Of a stretch of DNA of 40,059 nt, positions 11,801 to 22,054 are shown in pieces; position 1 is the stretch's first letter, and the number at the start of each line of letters is the position of its first letter. This DNA comes from Hypsibius dujardini (taxonomy: Eukaryota > Tardigrada > Eutardigrada > Parachela > Hypsibiidae), in the NCBI GenBank assembly GCA_001579985.1, contig LRSR01012564.1, positions 1-40,059 of the forward strand, in the 5' to 3' direction. Below the pieces are notes generated by a model. It saw only the letters and a program-made list of their open reading frames with translations, searched no databases and had not been told where the DNA came from. The translations under genes and the position numbers were made by a program.

Positions 11801-14039
11801 CGTGATAAGTGCTCTCAATAAAAACAACAATACAAGGCTCCAGAGCCAGTGCTGTATCGTTTATTTTTTTTTTATTATTTATCACCACCAAGTTCAAAGA
11901 GAAGCCAATGATTTACCGCTCCGGATAAGGACGAGGCTTGTCCGGGTAGGGTATAAAATTGTTGGGCTATGCGATCTCGTTTATGACTCATTAGATTGTG
12001 ATCGAGATAATAGGCCTTCCATTTGTCTTTTCTGGTTGAGTGATGAAATGATACTGCCACTCCGGAAACACGCTCTTGAATTACAAATATTCAATTTAAT
12101 AATAAATAGCCACACTTACCGAATAGGTACCTTACTCACCTTCACAACCTTCACCATGGTCACGCTAGAATATGTGGATAGATCTGCAAAATGTTTCGTG
12201 AATGACTTGGTAGGACCCGAAAGGATAGCGGCGATACTGTCAATCAATTAATTAAGTAGGAAACCTAGTTGTTTTTTATCGTTCACCCTCACGCACACAC
12301 ACGTCCTCGACTTGTTCTCAGATGGGTACTCGCTGACAACGTTTAGGAAACGAAATGTTTTTTAGTTTGATCTAAATTGATGCTTGAGGCAAATAACATT
12401 TGTCCGACCTAACAGGCAGCAAGCAAACAAACCGACAACCAAATTAACTGTGCCAGCATGTCTCGTCCCTCATTACTGACCTCCATACAGACAATTTTGC
12501 GGAGAAAATCCTAAGGCTGATGAAGGGAAAAGCAAGTCTGCTGGAAGGTTTTATCAGTCATCAGCCTTTCATCAGAGTCACATTCCCATACTGACTTGAT
12601 TGTGTAAGTTTGATACCGTATTGTTAGCTCATTTTTCCGGTTAGCTGAAAAAGTTCTTTCATTGTTTATTTTAATTTTAAATTGACAGTGTTTTTGTTGT
12701 GGTGTTGGTTGCATCCGTGATGAAAACAGCCGTTGAATTCGTACACTTTTTGCGTTTCCTTTCAAAGTCGTTCTAGTGGAATGCACCGATTCGCTTCTCG
12801 AATTCGTTGTTGCGCTATGAACCGCAATCAAATCATGGCCTCCATGGAATTATATCAACGCAGTAGGGAATGCAAAAGGGCAATCTTTGTCCTCTTAAGA
12901 ATACGTGCGAAACAATAAACGTTGCACAAGCTGGTGATTGTAACCGTTGCGTTGGATTAGCTTAGCTCGTCCGACAATTTCATGAAGAGCATGCGAAACT
13001 TGAGTGCATCCGCGGAGTGTCCAAACATCCTGGAAGCAGTAGGTTGCAAAAATGCGGTTGACATTGAACTGATTTTTAGATTTGCGGCGTTTTTTGCCTC
13101 ACCCTATGAGAAATACCCTTTAAGAAACGTTTCGCGATCACCCTTTCACATGGTATCAATAGGAAAACGGAATAACTTTCCCCCAACTGTTAGGATGATT
13201 TATTAAGTGGGAAAAAAAGTATTTCCGTTCCTCTCCACCACAAGTCTCTGCCCACGCTGACAGCGACATTGGTACTTTGTTGAGCGCATCCCTGAAACGG
13301 ATGTTGAGCTCTTCGACGATCACAGTATCGTTTGTCATCAGCTTCTTCTGTGCTACTACTATGCGATTGACGTGCTTCTTTTGAAGGTAGATTTGCAGAG
13401 CTCGTCTGTTACATTGCAACCAATGCATTGCTTTGATTCTCCAGGAAAATCCACTGCTCTCCTAATCATTTTGAACGCAGTCGTAGTTGGCATTGAGAAC
13501 ACCGTTGTCGGTCCAGCACTCCCCGTCAAAATAGAGGAATTTCGTTTCTCGGGACATTCTCGGGTCCTTTTGTTATCTCTTGCTGCTTAATAAATTTATA
13601 GTTTATTAATAACAACAATGTTTTAAAATATGTGGCATGCCCGGCTACAAGTTGTTTACAGAGCTTGAACCACTGATCTACTCACTTGTCACAAAATTTA
13701 AAATGTGAATAAACCACCATCTTTTGTGAGTTTGAGAAGACGTGATAAATGGCACGCTGCTAGCACGTTAGCAGATATCCATTCGGGTGACGCATCAATG
13801 AAATTAAAAACAGATTAAAATCAGGCAGATTGGTAAACCAGCGAACCCATAAAGATAAAGTAGAATCGACCATTTCAGTCTTCCAAATGATTCTTGGGTG
13901 GCATTTGTATTGTGCTTCTTGCAATTTTTGTTTTTCAGTAAGCATAGTTTTTGTTACACTCTACCCATTCTGCTAAAATAAAAAAATAATACTGCTAAAC
14001 CCAATCACTGGCTCCTTGCATCACACGTTCTTTGTTTGA
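8872..14039. other. Gene-poor AT-rich region
   Basis: No exon or RNA gene is recognised over about 5 kb. Open frames of 60 to 150 codons (for example 11026-11268 plus, 11796-12251 plus, 12511-12831 minus, 13156-13428 minus) show no family motifs, no consistent splice-linked partners and mostly AT-biased composition. On the minus strand around 13400-13560, short stretches (a FLYFDGECW segment and a C-x2-C pattern) look slightly protein-like but are interrupted by stops. They may be remnants of a dead gene. Confidence 0.5.
8925..8930 (+). terminator. Candidate polyadenylation signal after the orphan exon
   Basis: AATAAA lies in AT-rich sequence about 55 nt after the TAA at 8871. Such hexamers are frequent in AT-rich DNA, so it only weakly supports the exon call. 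Confidence 0.25.
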
Positions 14040-14900
14040 ACTTCTCAATCACTCCATCTCGGCGGCGTTTGAAGTTGAACATTCGTTTGGGAGCTTTTGA
14101 GTCAAGACTAAGCTGAGGAAGAATTAGAATCAAGCATAACACAGCCAGTAAAGATGCAAGTAAAGTTTGATGGACTATTAAAGCTTATTAAAGGATTCGC
14201 GCCTCAAATCGGACTGCACTCCGTGCCTCCTCAACAGAGCACAAAGACAAGTTTCAATGCGGATTCAATCTTCTAATCAGTTTCAGCACACAATAAAAAT
14301 CCATCATCCTGCAGCTTTGGGAAGGACTTCAATACAGCTGCTGCGTTAGGACTTAATGATAACAATTCTGAATTTTTTTCAGTCATTGAATAACTTTCAA
14401 CTACAAAAGTGCAAGCGGTCGTATTATACTTTGTAAATACGAGGTTGCTCGGATACCGTATTCTTTTTAAATTAAAATGCTGGACCTACACAAAAAGAAG
14501 TGAATTGATTTATTTCCCATTTTTCACTATTTTATTTTAGATCCTGATTTTACGTACATTCATAGCCGTCGTTTAGCACTATTCTAAATTTGACCACTTA
14601 TTAAATGCATAGTTTTACCGGCAGATCGAGCTGAATGATTTATCGTAGATAACGCTATAATATAGCCACGAGGATCAATAGAAAAAAAGGTAATAAAAAT
14701 ATGAGCAATATGAACAATCGTGAATATGTAATGAATAGATGAACAATAAAAGCAATCGCTGTATCCTGCACAAGCAATAGCTCAGGGCTCCTTGCGCAAC
14801 GCTCGAAAAGTACAAAGAGTAATAGTACTTATTATATTTGTAAATTGTGTGTCTAACAGGTAAGTGGTACTTTTCTGACATAGCCAACGTTGTCTGTACC
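14040..14900 (+). repeat. Diverged direct duplication, copy 1
   Basis: This segment aligns with 15975-17060 in the same orientation. Shared landmarks in order are: TC(T/G)CGGC(G/T)GCGTT..AAG.TTGAA, TTCGCGCCTCAA..CGGACTGC(A/G)CTCCGTGCC, TCTTCTAATCAGTTT..AGC(A/G)CACAA, GATGCTCGGATACCG (GTTGCTCGGATACCG here), and AACAGGTAAGTGGTA near the end. It is non-coding, perhaps two copies of an unclassified mobile element. Confidence 0.7.
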
Positions 14901-15208
14901 TGTTTCTTTTTGTTTATTTGTGGTTGTGTGTCTGTTTTTTTTGTGCATCTCTGTTTGTCTGCCAAAAAGTTTGGCCGCCTGATATCACTTTTCTATTGCG
15001 AGGGTTGAACTTGGGCACTACTGATTGACAGTGTTTAATTTCACAACTAACAGCAAATCGATTTGTTTTTTCTCAAATACAGAGATTCATACCAATAATT
15101 TTTAGCGTGAGTGTCATTGCAGAACTGTAGGCTGAATAGTGTCGCCGACAGACAAGCCGTTATAAATGGGGGATAATGGAATATTTTTCTAGAATATTGT
15201 TCTGTTTA

Positions 15209-15285
15209 TCTGTCGGTTTGTTTGTTTGTTTGTCTGTTTGTCTGCCAGCCTGCTGCCTGCCTGTTTGTCTGCCTACCTTCCTGTA
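15209..15285. repeat. GTTT/GTCT microsatellite tract
   Basis: A run of tetranucleotide-like GTTT, GTCT and GCCT units lies between the two copies of the direct duplication. No function is apparent. Confidence 0.8.
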
Positions 15286-15974
15286 GTAAGAATATGAGAG
15301 TTCTGACACAGTGTTTTAGTTTTTCATGTTTTTTCTATTTTGTGAATTGGCTATTTTAGGGTGTAACCTAGCTAAAACTATCTCAAAACTACCGTATTTT
15401 TATTATTTCACAAAATCTTTTAAAAAAACCTTTTCTACTTTTTGGTGTGTGGGCTGATAAACCTGTTTGTTTGTCATTTTTCACCGTATTAAAAAAGTAA
15501 AAAATTGAAAGATGTACGGAGAGTGTGTGTACGTGAGTGTGTGTTCTATCACACACCATGCACCATGTGACAGAGATAACCATCTACCTGCCAGCTCAAA
15601 GGTGCCCGAATTGTTTCGAGCTTTACTTGTGCGTGCAACTGATTACACCCCCATCTATTTGCAGCGAATTTATCCTTGCTTCGTAAATTTTCGAACATGC
15701 GCTCGTGAGCCAATCAATTTGCCATTCAAAAAAACGCCGTCATAGCGAAACAGTCATTGTGGGTTCTTTTTCTTTTTACTTCGTTTTGCCGCACAAGTCA
15801 TCATTACCGCTCTACCTTGAGTACCGCTCTACCTAATTAGTAAGTTAAATATTATTTTTAGATCCAGATCTGAACTGTTTCACTTGTTCCATGGTAATTA
15901 GCAACAACACAATTTTTATTCTGATTCTCTGACTAATTTATTTTGATTAACTGAACGTTTTAGTCACTTTACCT

Positions 15975-17060
15975 CGGCTGCGTTCAAGGTTGAAAATTCA
16001 TTCGGTAGCCAATTTGTCAAGACCGAGCTGGGGAAGAAATTGAATCAAGGACAACCAAGCCAGTAAAATTGCATTAAAATCTGATGAACCAATAAAGTTT
16101 AATACAGAATTCGCGCCTCAATACGGACTGCGCTCCGTGCCTTCTCAACAGAGCGCAAAGACAAGTTACAGTTTAGTTTCGGTCTTCTAATCAGTTTTAG
16201 CGCACAACAATGCTTCATAATCATGCAGCTCCGGGAGGGACTTCAAATATAGCTGTCGCGCCAGAGTTTAAATAATGGTCATTATTCTGAAAGTTTTCAG
16301 TTATTGAAAAATGTGCAACAATGTAAACGCAGATGGTCGAAGCTTATTTAGTAAATACCACGATGCTCGGATACCGCATAATTTTTAAATTTTTTGCTGG
16401 ACCAATACAAACTGAAACAAAAAAGTGAATTCATCTCACGATTTTCCATAATTGTTTTTAGGTCACGATTACACGCATCGTCATGGCCGTAGTTTAACGC
16501 TATTTAAGTAAGTTATTTAGCTTGGGTTTTAAGAACGTACTAAAAAGATAAGCAATAAGAGCATTTATAAATACATGATGAAATAAAAGACATGAAAAGC
16601 TATTGCTCTACCCTGTACGCGCAATTGTTGTACCCTGTACAGTGCTTAGTGCGCGATGCTAAAAAACTTTGTGACACTGCTCACAACACCTACGGGTTCA
16701 TCTTTTATGGCGGATCGATGCCTCAAACGGATCAAGTTAACAAATCAGTTTCGTTTCAGATTGATCTTGGGGAAGAATTTTCAAAATACTTTCACAAACA
16801 TTTTGAGAAGTCTGGCGTCCAGCCGCAAATGGAAAAAGACGTTGTTGAAAAAACTAAATACAGAAAATCCAATTTTGCGTAACAAATGGTTTCTTTCATG
16901 CCCGACAACTTGAATTGACGGCAGAGTAGCAACGTTCCGACCAAAGTATCCCCATTCATGGCGTAAATGACATTACTAACTATATTCGCGACTAGTTTGT
17001 AACAGGTAAGTGGTAAAGTAGCCGACGTTGTCTGACTATCTGTGTTTCTCTTAGTTTTAG
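15975..17060 (+). repeat. Diverged direct duplication, copy 2
   Basis: The partner of 14040-14900. The offset is about 1920 bp over most of its length but about 2150 bp at the shared AACAGGTAAGTGGTA motif. So copy 2 carries roughly 230 bp of extra sequence, located around 16600-16980 (or copy 1 has lost it). An open frame inside that extra segment (16592-16882) matches nothing I recognise. Confidence 0.7.
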
Positions 17061-20000
17061 TTTGAAGCACTGTAAACACTCATATGCAGGTTATCATAAC
17101 AAAAAGACCGTCGTTGGGACCTCTTTTAATTACGATCCAACGATTCCCGCCTATGATAAGAACTTGAAGCTTGGGTCTTTGGGTTGGAACCAAGAGTAAA
17201 GGTCTAATATTGATCAAATTCTGGACTCTCATTTTGTGCTACTCAATGTTATAACCCTCCCGACCAGCTTGTAAATAGATAATTTTGTGGGTGTTTGAAT
17301 CCGGTAACGAAAGGATGCTTTTTTTGAAGAAACAACTTTTCTGGCGTATATGATATCACTATTTATCCAACCCTTATGTTTGCTGTCCATTTCGAGAAAT
17401 AAATGTTGGTTATACGATCCCAAAATTTTTCAAGAACCCACCGACGGTGCTGGTTTGTTTAAAACAAGTGATCGTGCTTCATCGACCCTAATATTGCGAA
17501 ACCAAGCTCCAGAAATGTTGCTTGCTGAATGAACTATCGCCTTCACTCTTGAGTATCACTTTGTGTGGGTCTGGTGAAAAGATAATATATCGGTTTTTGC
17601 TCTTTGTGGCCCAGTTTAAGGTCGCGCTGATTTATTCTGAAAAAAGCAAAAAAATAGTTTCCGATTTCCAAACGTGGGCAGATAGCCAGAAGACCTACCG
17701 CTTACATGCTTTTCTGAGTTTTTCATAAAGTAGTTACAGAAATCGGATGAGCAGCTTTGTGCCAACTTATGCATACCTGTTCGGTAAAATATTTGACTTT
17801 TGCTGTAAACGATTTTTCGGCACTGCAAGAAATTTTTCGTTTCGTTAGTTTGTTGATGGCGAGTTCCGCAATTACGTTTTAATAACGAAACGCGTTCAAA
17901 GAGACGTACCCACATAAGCCACAGCTAACGGCATTGTTTGGTTGACTAATTATGTAAATATTCGATAATAATAATCAATATTGCCATAAATGTGTACACG
18001 TATAAATGTGTGAAACTGAAACGAAAACTGAAATTTTATTTAAGTAATGTGTGAAATCTCAGAACGTCTTCTTAAAAATTTAGCCTAATTTGGGCATATG
18101 ACGGGTTACTAGGAAAAAATAAGAGTTAAGCGTTTATGGCAGAGCTTTTCAAGAAAAAAATTTATTCCAGTGAAGTGGGTTGTGGCAGGGGCTCGGTCAA
18201 ACGGTTTCCCTCAAGTCAGCTCTGCTACACTTCTCGTTCTCCGCTTGCTATATGGAAAGCTCCCTTGTGGGAGAGGCTCGTGCTACTGCTTCTTAGTACA
18301 AACCGCAGGATGTTTATCATGTCTTGAGATCTGGTTGTAAATTGACCATTATTCTAATTCAAGTCTGGAAAACTTGTCACTAAACTGTGTGATATACACC
18401 TCGTTTACACCTCGCGCTTCCCCAATTTATTCCGCTTTGCCTTTGTCCATAAATAAACTCATCATTTTGAAGTTAAGTAGTAGAAACCGCAGTAATAAAA
18501 TAAAACCCTTTTTTATAATTTCATTGCAGAATCATCAGTAAACACAAATGGATTGGATCGCATTAGTAAAAACTATCGTATGCGTCGTTCCAGTGTTTTG
18601 ATGAACTGTCGTTTGTGTTTGCTCGTGTAATACTATGTTCACGTCTTTGGATGTAGCGGGTACATATCTTTCTTTATTCTGGTGCTGTTATCAAAATATT
18701 TTGCACGGCAATTAATTAATTCTAAAATTCAACCCGATTCTCCAAATTGCCGTTTGCTCGCAGTTTTTGTTATGATAATTTTTATATGGAATTTAGTTTG
18801 ACGCCCAAAAGCACTTTGTTGCGCGAAGCGGAAACGATACCTTCGCATTTACTTACTTAGTTCCGATTTTACTGATTTTAGCGATTTTACCATAGCAATT
18901 CTTAAATTTTGCAATCTGACGTGTGAAATTTATTCCTATATAATTTGGGAGCAAAGGAAAATCATTAACACTGGTTATTGCAGCATCTCATTAATCTTAT
19001 ATAGAGAATACAATACGGTTTTATGCTGCGGGCATCATACCGGATAGAACATACAGTAGATCTTGTATTGGATAAGGAAAAAGAAAATTTGAGCAGCATT
19101 CTATCTTGCACGAAGCTTGCCTGTGAGCTTCCGCGCGTGCCCTGTGTTTGACTGTGCGTATTTCTGTTACAAAGGGGACTTGTAGCAGGAGGGTATGGAA
19201 CAGGCTAACTGCCGCTGTGGCAACGTGTCCGCTATGGCGATGAGCGGCATGACTCGCCATCTCACTACACATTGTTCACGACAGAGTGAATGTTGATGAA
19301 GATTTCATAATCATATAACAATAACAAAAATTAAAATCTCACTCGTTCTCTTTTTTGGAGAATATATTCCTTTTTCAGATCACACAAAGACAAAACAGCA
19401 CATTTTTAATTCGGATTTGCGAGAAGCGCACGAAATTATTTATGCGGAACTAGAAATTATGTTAATCATGCCGGGGCCTTGACTGTCTCTCGCACGGGAG
19501 GATTTTGAAGTGAAATGCAATCCCAACATCTTTGGTATTGTTGCTTCGTTGGCAACATTGACCGAGCGCGAAGTAGAAATATACTTTGTAAGTAAGGGCA
19601 ATAAGAATTATAAGTTTCGATGGTTTGAAATTGCTTTTTGATATAAAAATTATCATTGAACAATGTTGTGCATTCTTTTAAATCACTCGTTATAATCCTG
19701 AAATTTCTAGGCTAAAAATATCATGAAATAAGTGTTTTAAATTTTTCGAGTAAATATATACGTTTTCAAATAATTTTTAAAACAGATTAAAGAAACCACG
19801 CATCCTGATCAACAATTGTTGCTTCAATGAGTAATAAGATAGAGATTGCTAGTGAGCAATTGCTGGTTGTGAGCGATCAACGGTCGGTTACTTAAGAGCA
19901 ACCTCCAGCATGGTGTTCATTGAGACACAAGCAACCGCCAGCTGTAATATGATCAAACGTAGTCACACTTTTGTGCAAAAGTGTTTTTTAGACTGATCCG

Positions 20001-20337
20001 GGACTTCACAATGATACCTACCACCGTAAATACTTGAGCGAATCGAGAGTCGAATCCGCATTAGAGATGAGGAGTCTGGACAAAATCATTTATGAGGAAT
20101 CCGGTTGCGGCCACTCTCCAATTGCCCACCAAACGGTATCGGTAATCCCCAATCTGCCAGTCAAACTACGGACATAAAAGCACCTGCCCAAATTAAAATT
20201 GTGATGACAGTACTAACCGTTTTTTAACTGTCAAAAAAACAAGTACTTCAATAACTAATTCTATGTAATTCTGTACTGAATCTTTTGCCAGTAGGGCTTC
20301 TATTTAAGGATGGCAAAAACCGAATTGAACTGCAATT
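17061..20337. other. Gene-poor AT-rich region
   Basis: No gene, RNA or clear repeat is recognised. Short open frames on both strands (for example 17616-17915 minus, 19021-19272 minus) have no family motifs. Nothing functional can be supported. Confidence 0.5.
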
Positions 20338-20962
20338 ATCAGGGAGCGTCTGTCTGTGTGATGGGTGTCGGCCTTTCCGGTAGATGGTCGGCGGATATTA
20401 ATAGCCGGCAGTCAAGAACTCGGCAATAGATACTCGGCAATAATCGCAAAGACGGTCAATCAATCCCAAAAATGGAAGTTCATTACGGACAATGAACAGA
20501 CGGACAGCGGACTGACTGACGAAAAAGGGTCGACCCGAGGATAGATTGACAAACAATGGGCAACGACTGAACGGACAAAGGACGGACGAACAATAAACCG
20601 ACAGACAACGGACGGACAGAAAACAGACAGATAAACAACGAACGGACAAACAACAGATGGTCAGACAAGGAACAAACAGACAACGGACGGACAGTAAACG
20701 GGCGGACAGACAACAAACGGACAGACAATGAACGGACAGTAAACAGACAAACAGGCAACGAACAGGCAGACAACGGACGGACAGACAACGGGTGGACAGA
20801 CAACGGATGGCCAGACAACAGACGGACTTACAACAAACAGATAGACAACGAACAAACAGACAACGGACGGACGAGCGGGTAAATAGTTTCCAGGGGGTAT
20901 TGGGCCCCTCGTTGTTTATTCAGGGAGGGGTAATATAGCCGGGGAGTATTGGGCCTCAAAAG
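20338..20962 (-). repeat. Dispersed repeat family E, minus-oriented copy
   Basis: The reverse-complement partner of 7808-8196, with the same ordered blocks. Its internal minisatellite of ACGGACAGACAAC-like units spans about 20480-20880, roughly 400 bp against about 130 bp in the plus copy. The repetitive translation in the frames here (alternating SVRPLSV-type residues) is an artefact of that array and not a protein. Confidence 0.75.
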
Positions 20963-22018
20963 AACTCGTATACTTATTATAACTTATATATATAACTATA
21001 TATATAACTTATTAAGAACTCGTATAACTTCTAATATAACACAGTAGGTCTCAGTTTGGCCCTTCCCTACGAAAGGCTGCATAGATTGTGCACAAGAAAG
21101 CAGTTCCTAAAAAAAACTGAAAAAGTGTATGGAAATGGGGAAAAAGCTTGTCATTTCTGTTAACTTTCATGTCCACTTTCGTTTAGACCCTTGCGGAAGA
21201 CGCCCGTATAAGAAGCTGTGACCGGGCTCGGACAGCGAGCGTCATGCATGCAACACGCATGCGAGCACTAGACATACCAGGAAAACGCTATGGGTTGAAT
21301 CGGTGGGGTGGCGGAGGGTGCCACAAGTGTAAACTGAATGAGTGTTACTTACAATTTACACTTGTGGCGCCCTCTGGCCCCCCACCGATTCAACCTATAG
21401 CGTTTGCCTGGTATAGAGTATGTGTATCGCGACTGCACTGCATTGCATTGCACAGGTGGTTGGCTTTCTTTGAATGAGTCAGTTCAGTCGGTTCGGTGTC
21501 GCCGCTAGCGCTGCCTTTGCCTTTTGCCGACGAAGGGCAGGTGAGGGTGAGCATGACACACGGCGAGCGGTAGTAGAGTAGTACGAACATGCAGACGATG
21601 AGACGATTATGGTGGTTACAGTGTGTGAGACCATTCAGACCGACCGAGGCATGCGACTCGAATAAACAATAATTTTGAACATTTTGTGTGACGTTGAGCT
21701 GACCTTGAGGTAAATATGATTGCTGCTTAACACTTGAGCTCTGCTTGTGCGCTGCGTGTGTAGCCTACATTTGTTTCGCTTGTGCTGTTATTACGGAGTG
21801 GATGAGAGGAGATTTATCTTATCTGTCGCACGTGAGAATTAGCTTTTGAAAAGTTGTGTAAAATATCTTCAGAGATTATCTCACTGTGATGAATTGAGAG
21901 TAGTGGCCGCGCAGCACGATTTACGGTTGTACCTTAAAGCTTTCCCCGACAACCGAAGACAAGAGCGGGGAGAAGCTGCAAAATTTCGGCGAGATATTCA
22001 TTACTGACTGTCTTCCAG
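20963..22018 (+). promoter_or_regulatory. Presumed promoter and 5-prime untranslated region of the EML gene
   Basis: No coding exon was identified. The interval contains a TATA-like AT run near 20980-21010 and foldback element B copy 2 (21274-21414). After that comes GC-richer sequence with donor-like motifs, GGCAG|GTGAGG near 21540 and TTGAG|GTAAAT near 21711, which might end a 5-prime untranslated exon. The acceptor CTTCCAG ending at 22018 leads into the first homologous exon. The promoter position is inference. Confidence 0.35.
21274..21414. mobile_element. Foldback (MITE-like) element B, copy 2
   Basis: 141 bp with ends ATACCAGGAAAACGC and GCGTTTGCCTGGTAT. The long arms share GGGTTGAATCGGT, GGTGGCGGAGGG and CAAGTGTAA with copy 1 at 3857-4035. 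It is shorter because one inner segment of the arms is missing. It lies about 600 bp upstream of the first recognised EML exon. Confidence 0.85.
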
Positions 22019-22054
22019 GACGATCGCGGGCAGAACAGTGCACCAGAAAGCATC

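Noticed and set aside
13156-13590. Cysteine-containing minus-strand gene fragment
   Set aside because: Short protein-like stretches are interrupted by stops, and no splice sites join them in phase.
20398-20855. SVRPLSV-type repetitive minus-strand ORFs
   Set aside because: Translations of the ACGGACAGACAAC minisatellite inside dispersed repeat E.
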